This document shows positions 46,165-58,969 of a stretch of DNA of 64,000 nt, piece by piece. Within the stretch, counting starts at the first letter, position 1; each line of letters begins with the position of its first letter. A program made the position numbers and the translations under genes. The notes under the pieces were generated by a model. The model was not told the DNA's origin, made no database searches, and saw only the letters and a program-made list of their open reading frames with translations. Source of the DNA: Meandrina meandrites (Eukaryota > Cnidaria > Anthozoa > Scleractinia > Meandrinidae); NCBI GenBank assembly GCA_963693305.1, contig OY855904.1, positions 18,933,496 to 18,997,495 on the forward strand. The letters run 5' to 3'.

Positions 46165-48270
46165 ATAGAAAAGCACTAAGTTCAAATTATCACTCAGAAG
46201 CCCTTAGCAGAAAACATTTCTCGTTAAAATTTTCGAATTGAAAACACGAACTTCAGTTCTTAATTTTCAGTCTTGTAATGATAAAGTGAAATAACAGACA
46301 GAGCGATAGTGAATTAGAAATTTTTGTTTCAAACAATTCCGGAGCAGGACTTGCAGAACGAGAAGCATGTGTTTTCTTTTCATACCGTTCAATCTGTTCA
46401 ATCCGTATGCAAAGAGTCGCTATTAATGGTAAACAAACAGCAAATGTCATTTCACTTTATATTCTACATTTAACTTTTATTCTAGACCTGGTTTCGACTG
46501 AACGAGAACGAACTTGTGTAATTTCATGTTATTTCTGGATTATGGTTATGCTTCCCGGCATACACGCAATGCACATATCAGTGTTAACAAACACCAAGAA
46601 AAAGAATTGAGAAGAGTATAGCATTGAGTTCAGAATACATACGTTTTCCCCGGCATGCTCATTTCCATCCCTCGCAGGAAAAATGTCTACCTAATCGACC
46701 ATCACATTACAAAAGAGGCATACATTTGATGTACGGTGTACTCGTGACAGGGTTGGTTGATAAATTTACATCGTGTCTTGTGTTAATCATTTATGCAGTG
46801 ATTAGTGATTGGCAAACGCTGAAATTTTTATTTTTTAAATGTTTAATTAAAATCCTTAGAGCTTGTCAGGACAGAAACACTGAAATTGTTCAACGCAATA
46901 TTAAAGGCTAGAGGCGAACAATAACGAAAGTCGATAAAAAGTCCCACTCGGACCACAGGGTAGGCTCGATTATCAGCCCGCTGCTCGGTTAATGAGCCCG
47001 CGCTCCTCCCTCCTCCTTCTCGGGGAGGAAAGACCGGACACGAGAGGGCGGCGGTTATCGAGTGTAGCCACAGGACCACACGGCTGGAACTTATCCCGGT
47101 TTCCGAGCATGAAGCAACAAAACGAGTATTGATAGGGAGAATTTGATTATTTACTCTGCACCCCCCCCCCCCCACCCCGTCCCACGGCATTTTGTTAGGT
47201 CACCCTAGGCACTGCGGGAGATCTTCTTGTTGCTCGGAACAAAACAGGTCACCAAGCCTTATGCCGTTGAAGACAGAACGGCTTCAAATAATAACGAAAG
47301 TTTAATCAACTTACCTAAACATGTCAATGAGTGATTTATTGTTATTATTTCCTGAGCGCACTTTGGATACGAGGTGATGAATAACCCAGCAAAGAGGCGC
47401 TTAGCGCTGAATTCATCACGATCATTTCGCATACCAAAAAGCGCAAATGGAATAACTGTTTCATTAAATTCTGCACTTTTTGACTTCAGTATTTGTTTCC
47501 TAGGTTATAAATCGTTTCCATCAACTGGATGCTTAAATGGGCATTTCTGTTTGCTCAAAACAAGGCACACGATTGCATGTATGAAAAGGCATACAGAAAT
47601 ATTTGATGCAAGATATTCATGCACGGCACGAAAAAAGAGAGCGAGAAATATCTTGGGTCTTTCTGTAGGTACCGGATGCTAATGAAGTCACATTCTTTTG
47701 CCTTTGTTTGTGATTATTTGTATTTTAGAGCAGTATTGTTTCTTATCTTTTATTTCTTTTGCTTTATGTCATCTGTATTCGGTACCTGCAGATGGAGCCA
47801 ACATCATCTTCGAGGATAACTTCACTGTATATTATGAGGTGGGTTAATGCTACCGCTACGTACGGTGAAATGGTCATTTTTGCAGGTGGTCCCATATCTT
47901 CAAGAGAATACTCGTCACACCCAATACTGTTGTAACATTGTTGTGTCTAGTTTAATTTTCTCATGGATAAGTTCTTATCAATCAAGAGTAAGTAAATAAA
48001 AAAAGGTTCCTTTACTGAGTGGTGCCCAGTGTATTAACTGACAAATCAACTTGTTAAAACTGGTGGATACTAATCAGTTGGCTGTTCACACACCGTGACC
48101 AAGGAGTTAGCTCGGAACTATCGAGAACACTGCAGACTTCCAGATTTCAAATCCAGCGCCTTGAGCTATCTAGTCGCTGCACCCTTGAATCCCGAACCCT
48201 TTTATTTTAGCTTGTCAGTAACAAAAAGTATCCTAATCCTAATACAAATCATTCAAATTAATTCATTGCT
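46165..48270. other. Intergenic, little recognisable
   Basis: Only short frames and a C-run at 47160-47175. Near 46960-47000 is a fragment (CCCGCTGCTCGGTTAATGAG) of the hairpin family at 56205-56341. Near 48150-48190 the minus strand has TAGCTCAAGGCGCTGG, resembling a Pol III A box, perhaps a decayed SINE head. No gene supported. Confidence 0.4.
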
Positions 48271-48271
48271 A

Positions 48272-48959
48272 TAAACCATGCTGAAATACGTGCGCCAATT
48301 TTCGCACATGAGCGCCTCGGCAGCACTTAATCCCGAACGCCGCAGCCGCGAGAATTTAGGGGTGTGTGGGGTATCCTCCCCCAGGAAATTTTTGAAAAAA
48401 TAGGAAACAAGGCACGTAAAAGTGAAGGACATTAGGTAGAATGTATCATTAAAATTAACCTAGAATCACGCAATGTGGTCCAAAATATACCACACGAATC
48501 TACAAATGGTGGACCTTCAACCCAAAGGACCATATTGGATGTAAATAGTCGAAGCACATATATCATTTCCTTTTATTTATTTATTTATTTATTTATTTTG
48601 ATATTTTTTTTTACAATAAGCGGACTTTCAAGGCTCGTGGGGGGGGGGGGGGGGGGAAGGGAGCGGACGCATCCATCGCACCCCCCCCCCCCCCTCCTTA
48701 CGGGCCTGCTTACAGAAGAGATACTACATCTCTTTTCTTAACTGTGCAATTGAATAACCCCTTAAACTACTTAAGAACGTTCGCGCGAAAATTTCCTAAT
48801 CGATAGAATTTTTAAAACTTTTACTGCGGTCGGATCATGAGTTATTTTTGTCAGAAATACAAAGAAAAGTGGGGGTCACCGACTTCGTTTCAGAAAATAA
48901 AGCGTGTGGAAAACTACTCTGCTTTTGAAAAATTGGCGCACGTATTTCAGCATGGTTTA
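48272..48959. mobile_element. MITE with about 33-bp inverted ends
   Basis: TAAACCATGCTGAAATACGT on the left, inverse on the right, running through TGCGCCAATTTT. Interior holds an ATTT microsatellite (48571-48597), a G-run (48640-48656) and a C-run (48680-48694), facing each other. No transposase. Confidence 0.7.
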
Positions 48960-50304
48960 CAGGGTTTGAGACAAACGATCCTAGTCATATTTTGAAGAAG
49001 TGCATAAATATTCCTAGTGTTACCATCCTTATTGCAAGGCTTAACCCTGAAAGAAGCATTTGAACCCGTCGTACGGCAAAACGAAAAGCTCAAAAAACGC
49101 AATTCGAACGTGCGTGGGGCAAAAAAAAAATCAAACTTTTAATCGATAGATTTTTTTTTCATTTTCCCACAAGACTTTGATAATCGTTAACAAAACTGAT
49201 TCGTTAAGAAAAAGGCAGGGGTCACCGACCATTTAAGTGAGCAAACCGCAAGCGAAGTTAACGCAACGGCCACTCATCCTGTATGTGTTTAGAAGGTCTT
49301 CTCAGCGGGCGCGCTCAATGCATGACGTGGCGTGGCGTTGCGACGCGAACGTCCTTTAGTGAATCGACCTTTTGTCCGGTTTGTTCGAGATATTTCGGAA
49401 GGTCATTTAAAAACCTAAATGACAGACTCTTTTGTACAACTCATGAAACCCATACACTTTTATATACCTACCGCCAGAAAACAGATAACGAGCTATAGGC
49501 AGTACCCCTTTCACCCGGGACCTTGTTAACCGTTCATTAAGCTGCACAAAGTGATTCTAACTTTGATTTCATTACAGTGTGTAATATTCAAATGAAAGTT
49601 TCCGCACAATACTTCCGTATGATATTTAATTTATTCTGCTAGATAACGTAGTCCTAACTCTTAAGTTTGTAGTACCCCTGGTGTGTGAGGTAGCGTGTGA
49701 GCATTTACATGTAGTAATTTAATTAGATCAGTATTTTTTTTTTGTACTGTTCATTGTGCTATACAATATGGTTCCAAAATAAAACAAACAAGTCCCTAGA
49801 TAACTGAATCTAGTAAGGTTCATTAGAAGAAAAGCTATTGAGGTTTGGTTTTTAATTTTCTACAAAATTTTATGCAATTTCGGACCTAGATACACCTTAC
49901 CATGAAATTGCACTGTGCGAATATACCCTTCCCTGAAAGTTATCAGCTTAACGCCGGTAAAATAATTAATACTCTATTCTTTTAAAATAGTTTTCTGTAT
50001 TCATCAAATTCTTTTTCTTGTTACCTTATTACGCATTTTCATTCTGCAATTTTTCACACATTTTTACCCTATATATTTATTCATTCGCGCCATTTTTATC
50101 ATTCGTCAAAGGCTGTATAGTTTGGCAGCCGAAAGTTCATTTTTAACACAAATCTTTAACCAGAGAACGCTTCAATTTTTACTCACTATGAACCCTGGTT
50201 ACTCTACCATTTTTAAACATAATTAATGTTACACTGCATTTGCCAGTGCATGTTGTAATATAACCTGAACGACCACCTCTTCTCATTTACTTGATTTTCA
50301 TTAT
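48960..50304. other. Intergenic and 3' UTR of the 7TM receptor
   Basis: No gene seen. On the minus strand AATAAA lies at 50076-50081, about 225 bases after the receptor stop codon at 50305, a good polyadenylation signal candidate. The frame at 49283-49498 has no domain. Confidence 0.5.
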
Positions 50305-53300
50305 TTACAATTTCGTATCCTGAACATCACAAGGGTCGGCAATGGCGTGAAGGTCTTCCCTTTGCCTTCTGAAATTCATCGGGATTCCTGTCAATTTGCT
50401 TCTGTACAACTGTAAAGCTCTCCTACTAACAGCGAAAGAAAGGAAAATAAACAGGCCTGTAGAGAAAAAAATAAAAAATAAACCAAAAGCATGAAATACA
50501 CGTTGCAGTTGAAGTTCATATCTGTTTACCTGAAGAATGGTGGCAAAAAAGTAATAAACTATGCAGAGACTAATCAACAAGCAAAATTTGGCTCCTCACG
50601 GGGAAATTCTCAGTGAAGAATTTTTACTTCAACACAGTTAATTTAAGGTGCGTTCCTTTGGGATGACCTGGATCATGATCAATAATCGTGGAAGAACACT
50701 CGGAGCATGGAACATCAATGGAACCAAAGAATCTTTGCCGGCTCAGAGTGGATTCATCGGCTCCTTTGATGCACCATGATCCTAGTGATCTTCGATCATT
50801 GATCATGATCCAGATCATCACAAAGGAACAAATAAACGTTAGAGTTAATTACAGGCGGAAACATACCTTGAAGGCTGTTTAAAACCACATACGGGTACCA
50901 CAAGAATGACAAAGCTTTCGAGTTTGCAGCAATTCCAAGAATCCATGTGACACCCATCACTGACGCCATTTTGACACAAATCAGAGCTATGCTGGTGCTG
51001 TGTTGCTGATTGGTTACCTGCTGGGTCCCCTAAATAGTATATGAAGGAAAGTTAATAATCAGTAGCCTCTATAATCAGACGATGGCCTTGATGTAACTCT
51101 TTATTTTGTGGGGTCAGGAGATTAGCCTGAAGACCAAACCCCAACCTGAAGAATCAAGGGCTCTTCTTCCTCAAGACGTGTTTACGCCTTGTCCAATCAC
51201 GGTGTAACATTAGGGACAACTTTGTCGGCATGTGTCTTTTTAGCCTGCGAAAAATCGTGTCGCGTCTTGCCCTCGAAACCGAAAGCCTGCTCGCAGGTTG
51301 GTGACTTTTGTACAAGTACGCGCTGCTCGCGTCATACAAAAATCATCTTTCATTATTGAACACTGTCAGACTCAATTGAGCTAGTACGGCAATTTGGTGT
51401 CGTGCACTACGAAATGATTCGTGTTTTGACTTGCTATAAACTTGTCTCGTATGACATAGATGTACCGGCCACCTAATTCCACACTTCAACAGTAGAAGAG
51501 TTGGTCAGCATTGCCCTCAGCCGGTCATATATAATCATTACATGATTTCCGTTACCTTTCGAGTGTTGACGATATGAATTACGGTGTGTCCCAATGCAAA
51601 CAGATTGAAGATCATCAGCAATGCAACAGGCAAAACAATCGAATAAAGAAGGGCTTGAGGCTGAGATATGAAACATTCCTCTTCTCCTTGCCCTGTTTAT
51701 CCCAACAAAGCACACAAGTTAGAATGTTTTAGCTTGGTACTTTTTGGATCACTGTACCATTTATATCTTTGGTGTTAAATTAATTTATTCTTGAAATAAA
51801 GAAGCGGTTCGTTATTTTAGTTCTTGCTTTCTATCGCATAATAATAAGAACTCGATAATTATGACATATTCCGTTACATACGTAACACTTACCATATGCG
51901 ATAAACCCTTTTTTGATATGATCAACTATAACACACATGAGAACGACAACTGCTGGAAATCCCCAGGCATAGAGGCAATACTTCATGAGGCGCCCGTTGT
52001 AGTTTTCTCGTTGATTTCCTGCGTGTAGGCGATCTTAAAAATGGTTAACAGATCAGGCCTTATGTCATTGCCACGACAGGTTTAAGCCACTCTAAAAGGA
52101 CTAAAAGCCACTTTAAAACAATAGATATATAAACAGTGCTACCCTTAGGTCCCGTCCAACTAACGCATTTTCGTTGATGCGTTTTCAACTACAACTATCG
52201 AAAACGTCCCTCGCTGTTTTTTTCCTCGCCACACTAAAGCGCACTAAAACGCTGACCTCACGACGTTTCTCACTAACGACATTTTTAAATCAACTCCATA
52301 GTTTAGCAAAGAAACACAAGGAAAGAAAACAATAGTTTGTATTTGAAAGCATTACATAATCCTCAAAAAGGTAATCATTAGCAGATTGAATCAGAGCTAG
52401 AACGAAAGCTTCCGTTTTCGCCGTCCACACTGCACTGAATTGACAGCACTCCGTTTTCAAATGTCTCCATTTTTTACTTACAACGTTTTCAACTGCATGC
52501 ATTTTCGATGAAAGTGATGGGCGTTTCCATCATTTTAGTGTGGACGATAGGCGAACACGCATCAACGGAAACGCATTAGTGCGGATGCGGCCTTATAAAA
52601 AACATGAATAGTTTAATGAGGAGAAGATGGAACTTCACATATTTCCGTTAGATATAACGCAGATAGTATCTGAAAAGTCGCGCTTGGTAATGCGCAGGTA
52701 AAAAAATCCCTAGCCAATATAGGACACATAGATTTACAAACATATACGGTACTCCTTAGGCTTATGACAAATTGGTTAAGGGTCTACAATTCCTAAAACG
52801 CCTAACTTGGTCACGTTGAAAATTATTAATAGAAATAACTAACATATATTACCTGAAGTAGTGAAAATCCGATGCACATCATAAGCCATAACGTTCATCC
52901 ACGTAAAGGAGGAAAGAACAAAGTAATGAAGAAGAACTGCGACTGCCAAGCATGTTTCTCTGTCGTCATTTTTAACCGCTGAAAAGAAGACACTTTGGTA
53001 CAGCAATAGAGACAATGCCAAGTTTATTATTATCTTCCCAGGTAAGTTACGTAGCTCAGCAAACAAGATATACGTAATCAGCAGAAGAACTAGAGAAGCC
53101 ATTGACATTATACATCCGATTGAAGAAAGAAGCTGGAGAGATGTAGACATTTTGGAGATCTCATATTGACCGCGTTCTTTCTCTGCTCTTGTTAGATTAC
53201 TTGAAAAATTCACGCACAGCATTAGTCTATCGTTACGAATCGTGTAAGCCATATTGTTGTATATCTTGTTGTGAGGTTTCAAGTAGACGGAACCGTTTGA

Positions 53301-55576
53301 TAGTTGCTCATAGTCTGTTTTATTAAACGCTATGGCGGTGCAGTTCGGATTACTTGAAAAATTCACGCACAGCAGAAGTCTATCGTTACGAATCGTGTAA
53401 GTCATATTGTTGTATATCTTGTTGTGAGATTTCAAGTAGACGGAACCGTTTGATAGTTGCTCATAGTCTGTTTTATTAAACTCTATGGCAGTGCAGTTCG
53501 GACTCCATTCCTGGCTTTCGTTGTATTTGGTCAGTATCTGACCGTTGTGTGATCCAGATGGCGCGATCTTTCTACAGCTACCTGCATATGGGTCATACAC
53601 CTCACCACTGGAACAAGACCAAGTTTTTTCAGTGCTTTGAACAACACCCTCTTGTTTGTCTTCCACGGTGATGCTATACTTAGATGTGGAACTAAAATCA
53701 AAGAGAATAGTGAGAGAAGGGTTAAGCCCTCCAGTAGGGTAATCATCTGTGAGATGCCTTGGCTTAAACCCATTACACAAAGCACACTGTGGATTTCGAA
53801 ATCTTTTCGCTCTGTAAGTAGTACATACTGGCAAAGCGTACCTCAGGCATTCCGTTTGGCAGTAACTTTCATTTTTCTCTTGGCTGACTTTCAAACAGTC
53901 TTGATGCCAATGGATGCATCGTTTTAAGAAATTCAGCTGGTTGTCTTGAGGGCTTCTATCTACCGCACACTTTTTGTGCAAAAGAGTAAGATTGTTTCTT
54001 AAATCAGATGTTGTTACATTGAACCAAGTCTTGCAGTTGAATCTTAGTTTCCAGTAAGTTGTATTTTCGGCACCATTGCACTTCGCGCAGAATATATTTT
54101 TGTAGGTTACGTGCCTGTCTATGTCGAATACAGGTAATTTCCTCAAAAGGTCATTTGGATCTTCATCGTGGCATTTCTGCAGTACGCTTTTGTCCTTCCA
54201 TTTCTTCGGGCACTTGTTCCAAAATACGTAACCATGATAGGATTCACCTACTTTATAGCATATTTTATTTGAACTCAGGGGGTTTGTTTGAGAATTAACA
54301 CGTTTTCTGCATCTGCAAATCAAAAGGAATGACAAAATTATTAGAGCGTGTCATACATCTAACGGAACACTGCCACGGACATTTTTTGGCTTTTTTAGTA
54401 AAACGGCTCCAAAATTAGGACTTGGTGCTTTCAATCTTGCAGGAAATGCTCCTAGAACGTAAAGGGAAGGATATCTAGCAAATTTTTTAAAGAAGAGGGT
54501 GACCGTAAATAGTTTTCATCAATTTTTCCAAACCACAAAGTCAGAACTTGAAAAAGTCAGGCTGACTTTTTCAAGTTGAGATCAAAAGCTCCCGATGGTA
54601 TCACAGTGATATCACTCTATATTTGGCTTCAGTACACTGGTATAGTAATTTTAAGAAAACTTGACCACTGTTAATAGATTTCCAATGGTGTAAACATGTT
54701 TTTGGGCTGTTGAATTTTTGAAGTTATGCTCGTGACAGCGTCCCTTTAAATACGCGAGCGTCAAGTTGCTGCCGCTGCTGAGGTTGGATTCGGCCGGCTG
54801 CAATGGCTCCAATTGTCTTAAAGTGGTTCACACGTAATGATAACAAAGTAATGTATTAAACACACTTACAATGCACTGAAGTCGAAACAGCAGTCACCGA
54901 ATTCATTGCAGAGTTTATCACAATAACATCTGGGTGAATGTCCATCTAACGGAACTGAAGCATTTCTTTGATCCACCCCACAGCGATTGTCACAACTGTA
55001 CTTCTCGGAGTTACTCCCGCTTAAGCGCCATGCTAAAATACGGATTTCCTCTTCCCATTGGGGTCCTAAATTGATATGAAATTTTATTTTAGTGATAATA
55101 CTATTGATACAGGCGAGAGACTCATAAAAAAAAACAAAGAAAGAAAATCTATAAACTAGTAGTAATCCCCGGTCTCCAATTTAGAGGCTTACGAGAACGT
55201 TCGAGGCCTCAAGTGTTGTATTACCATTATTTGGGATCGCATCTCGGCTGCAGTTTCGGCTCAAGGTGCTAAGAAAAAAGGAGTCAAGAGCGGGTGCAGT
55301 AGGGGCGAGAACACTTGTAAACGCAGCAGGACTGGCAGTGGTCGTTAGCAAATCCACTCTGCCTGAAAAAAGATGGATTAATATATTTATTAAAATTTCT
55401 GTTGCAGCAAGAGTAATGTAAATAAATGTATGAGATGATATAGTTTAAGGATATAAATTTTTAGGCTTACTTGCGTACTGTCCTTCGATTCCTTTCCAAA
55501 CCCTTGTGTGGAGAAATACGGCCACCAGAAATGATACGACTGTAGGATTGTGAAGAGATAACTCCATTTTCTGCAT
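50305..55576 (-). CDS. Methuselah-like/adhesion-type seven-transmembrane receptor with SMB-like domain (complete)
   Basis: Eight coding exons on the minus strand: 55471-55576, 55225-55362, 54870-55065, 52853-54312, 51893-52033, 51556-51692, 50867-51029, 50305-50456. Counting from the ATG at 55567 gives 2484 bases and 827 residues; an in-frame ATG at 55576 adds three. All phases join. Order: signal peptide (SFLVAVFLHTRV), Ser/Thr/Pro-rich linker, somatomedin-B-like motif (CYCDKLCNEFGDCCFDF), a large Cys-rich and heavily N-glycosylated ectodomain with a 51-residue tandem repeat, then seven membrane spans. TM3 has HYFVLSSFTWMNVMAYDVHR, TM4 WGFPAVVVLMCVIV, TM6 KMASVMGVTWILG and TM7 YVVLNSLQGLFIFL: family B2 patterns. 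No GPS cleavage motif is visible before TM1, which fits methuselah-like rather than classical adhesion receptors. Ligand unknown. Confidence 0.88.
52148..52592. mobile_element. Harbinger-like MITE in an intron of the 7TM receptor
   Basis: Imperfect inverted ends: GGTCCCGTCCAACTAACGCA on the left, TGCGGATGCGGCC on the right, with CGTTGATGCGTTTTC in both arms. TTA on both sides (52145-52147, 52593-52595). Several CGTTTTC motifs inside. Confidence 0.65.
53196..53501 (-). repeat. 153-bp in-frame tandem duplication in the receptor ectodomain
   Basis: Positions 53196-53348 and 53349-53501 are direct copies differing at only a few bases. Each encodes 51 residues (NCTAIEFNKTDYEQLSNGSV in one, NCTAIAFNKTDYEQLSNGSV in the other) with several N-glycosylation sequons. 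The repeat lies inside exon 52853-54312 shortly before TM1. Confidence 0.9.
54359..54748. mobile_element. Relative of the 4044-4443 MITE in a 7TM receptor intron
   Basis: The right end TGACAGCGTCCCTTTAAA matches the TTAA end of the 4044 element. The left end (GCCACGGACATTTTTTGG) is more decayed and lacks TTAA. Both have a central palindrome of ACTTGAAAAAGTC/GACTTTTTCAAGT type (here 54545-54576). Confidence 0.55.
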
Positions 55577-55679
55577 GCACCTGAAAATTGCACAGTACAG
55601 AACACGAATAAGCTCCTCTCCCTTACATTATCTTCCGTTGCCAAGAGCCAGTCCTTTTTAATGTTATTTATTATATGGC

Positions 55680-56200
55680 CGTGTCTCACAAAGACTGGGA
55701 ACTACCAAATTCGCGAATTTGATTGGCAAAAGTCGATATTGACCGCGGTCAAGATTTTCCCATCTAGACCGGTTGCACTTACGTTGAGAAATTAGCAAAC
55801 AAAAAATGCAAAACACGTTGACTTGTTTTTGCTAAAAAATAATAAACGAAAGAACCAAAAAGCTTGACGCGAAAAAAGGTAAAAAGAACGAGCAAACTTT
55901 GGCAAATGTTCGTTCAATTCACAGGCACGAAATCATACATCAGCTAGAGACGAATTTGCGAAGTAACTGCAAGGCCAGAAGCTAAAAGCACTTAACACGA
56001 TTAAAAAGCGACTAAAATACCCGTAAGAATATTCTATCAGTCGATAAAAGAGGCTAGAGAAATTGAAAACATATCTGATAACGACCTTCTCTTATTCAGA
56101 TTTTTCCGTGATCGCCGTTCAGACCTTCCAGACCTTTCAGGCGGTCGCACCGAAGCGAATTTTTAAACTGAAGTGTTTTCTACTTTGGCCATATAATAAA
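55680..56200. other. Upstream region of the 7TM receptor gene
   Basis: No frame or repeat with clear ends. Includes GGTCAAGATTTTCCCATCTA at about 55748, a decayed piece of the hairpin family at 56205-56341. Confidence 0.4.
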
Positions 56201-56204
56201 CATC

Positions 56205-56341
56205 TTATTAACCGAGCTTAGTCGGTCTGTATGGGAGAATCTTGAACTCGGTCGTGAGTACAGACCTCACTGCGTTCGGTCTGTACTCACGACCTCGGTC
56301 AAGATTCTCCCATAAAGACCTCCTGCTCGGTTAATAAGAGC
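56205..56341. repeat. 137-bp near-perfect palindrome (foldback MITE)
   Basis: The arms (TCTTATTAACCGAGC... and ...GCTCGGTTAATAAGA) fold into a stem of about 60 bp with a short central loop near CTCACTGCG. Fragments of the family occur near 44205-44250, 46965-47000 and 55748. Confidence 0.85.
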
Positions 56342-56399
56342 TAAATTATACTCGATGCTCCAACTATAGTATTATGCTCGAAATTATGCCAGCATAATG

Positions 56400-58620
56400 T
56401 GTCAAACCCTAACACGGACTTTGACCTCGAAGATTAATGAAGTCTAAAAGGCTTAGGCCATAATTGATTTTGCTACGAAATGATTACAATTCTTAGGCCC
56501 GTTTCAGACGCCGTACTTCACATAAGCCGAATCGAATTAAGATTTTGGGCCGACCTAAATTATTTAGATCGGCTGAGTTGATTCAGACGCCGCGATTAAT
56601 GCAGCCGAACTTAATTCAATAGAGGAAAATGACGAATTTAGCTCGAAACTAAATTTTAATAGCTCGAAAATACATTTTTAATAATTTATGCATTTGATTC
56701 GGCTCATGTGAAGATCGGCGTCTGAATCAAAGCCGGTCCACAGGCGTTATTCCCGGCTGAGCCAGGCGGGAAGAATGGCTGAGCCGATTCAAATTCAATC
56801 AGACGTTCCGAGTTTATTCAGACGCCGTATTTTACATGAACTTAATTTAATTCTGAAACTGGCCTTATTTTATTCAATTTAAAGTTTGTCGTTTCCGAAA
56901 AGCTTTTTTGTTTTCTTTTATTGCATGAGCTGACAGCAAAAGTTAAGTTCGCGATAATTATAAATTAAAGTATTATGAAGTTATTCTGCCTTATTATTTG
57001 TCGTTCGTGTAGACTGAGATCTCTCATCTAAATTTTGATTTTCCATCACATCTTTTATAACTAAGGCCGCAATTTTTTTTATATTTGTACCAAACAGTTC
57101 ACCATGATAATGTTAGGTAGTGGCCCTTGCCTGATTCGAATGTAGATAAGTGCCTCATGATCAGAAATTAAAGTATTCCGTTAAAACAGCACTAAAATCA
57201 GCCGTATTTTTTCAACCTTTCATATTTCGCTAATTTCACAGATTATTAAATCGAGCCCATTTAATCTACTTAGCCTGTATGTGTGCCATCTCTGCGATTT
57301 CTATTCAGGCGAAGGCAAGCGTCAACATACGAAGCTCCCTGCAATGAAATCGGATGTAAAACTCCCGCATACAACGAACCAGACTTATTTCGTACTTGAT
57401 CACGAATTCATCGCAGACTGTACAACACTTAAGTCAGCAGTAAACGCCCTTCACAAAATGTATTTTTTATACAGGGCGTTGAAATTAAGGAAGCTATATA
57501 TGGTACGATGTTTCCGATGTACAAAAAGAAACATCAAGAAATCTTAGTTAATTTCTAAGGTTCAAAAACACCAAAGAAGTAGAAATAAACCGAAAACAAA
57601 CAAGGATGATTACGAATGAGGAAAATTCAATTTGGCGGATTACGAAAAACAAACTTGAACGACAAAATGTGTTGTCCATGACGCACTCCTTTATGTCCTG
57701 TGTGTATGTTAGATGATTTACCTTTAATATGGAAAATTGGTTATGCCCGAGCTACGCTTATAACGAATATTAGATATAATGGACATTTGTTGTTTGTTAT
57801 ATGTAAAATGGAGTAGAACCTTACTTACGTAGTGTCGGTACCGTTTTTGTTAGCTTCAGCGTTTGATGCATGTAGTGTTCGGCTTCAGTACACAGGTCTT
57901 CTCACACCAAGTCGCACCAACTTGACAGTTCTCGCCCCGTCGCAAAAAGAGTATACAAAGTAGCTAAACAAATAGTGCGAAGTGATTTTAAAAGACCATC
58001 CATTTTATACATTCAAATATACATTAGCTGTCATATGACTTCAAATCACAAAATACGCCAATAATGGCCCCGAAATTAAAATATCCATTATCATTTAATA
58101 GGAAAGCAGTTAAGTCACAAAACTTAGGGCAGCTGCGTTTATCGCCATTGATTGTCAAGGCATAATTGAAAAAATAAGTCATGCTTGTGATAGGATGTAA
58201 TAAAGCTAGGCTTCATCTTTTTTGACATCACTTACTGATATGCGCCGTTATTGTACATGCAAATTGAGATTGAGTAAGGTTAGTTTTGTTTGCATTTTGA
58301 ATGAAATAGAAAAAGGACAAATGATAAGAGTTCACCCGTTAAATTTATTAGAAAACGAAATCTTGTTTAGTAGCATTGTCCTTTTCACCAAGCCGTTCGC
58401 AGATGGTGCTGTCGGTTCACGTAGGTGCAGTGTAAAATTACGAGTGGAATATTTAGCCTCGTACTCAGTCGAAAAACTGTAAAAAAAAAACTGCTTGTAA
58501 ACCAATCAAAACTCAGGTAGACTGTGAACTGCAGGCTCTCCAGTCCAGGCCTTTCTCAGCTCGCTTCGCTCGCCGATTTTCTTCGGGAGCCGGCTCGCAG
58601 GTTAAACTCAGGAATTGCAA
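56400..58620. repeat. Repeat block B, second long copy of the 41-43.7 kb block
   Basis: Collinear with 41300-43680 apart from an inserted MITE (56496-56864) and deletions, notably the second internal unit. Ends like the first copy in CTCTCCAGTC...GGCCTTTCTC followed by TCGCTCGCCGATTT. Confidence 0.6.
56496..56864. mobile_element. Harbinger-like MITE, 369 bp, in repeat block B
   Basis: Ends GGCCCGTTTCAGA (left) and TCTGAAACTGGCC (right), TTA on both sides (56493-56495, 56865-56867). The uninterrupted place is visible in block A at about 41352-41380. Inner TTCAGACGCCG motif repeated several times. Confidence 0.7.
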
Positions 58621-58938
58621 TATACCATACATCGCTAGTTTTTACGACTATTTTGCAGAATGCAAAATAGCCTAAAGAGTTGTGGGCGACGAATTCACTC
58701 ACACGGACGGTCGTTGGGTCGTAGACTTTTGTTTGTAATTCCGCCGACCAATGCATAACTTAACTTGGCGAAAATGAATAGAAGATGAAACTTGGTGCGA
58801 GCATTTTCTTATTTGAATTGTTTTAAAAACATTACCTACAAAGCATATGGTGTCATTGTTACAAAATGAACGCGGGCTCCAGGCAAGCGTGGGTTTTAAT
58901 GAGCAAAATAAGAAATGGCAAGCACCAATTAGCTTCTT

Positions 58939-58965
58939 TGGGGGGGGGGGGGGGGGGGGGGGGGG
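58939..58965. repeat. Long G-run
   Basis: About 26 G in a row, the longest homopolymer in the window, next to purine-rich GAAGGAAAAAACAC. Reading frames through it are meaningless. Confidence 0.8.
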
Positions 58966-58969
58966 AGAA

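Noticed and set aside
48475..48741. Plus-strand frame with a Gly/Pro stretch
   Set aside because: Runs over a microsatellite and facing G- and C-runs inside a MITE.
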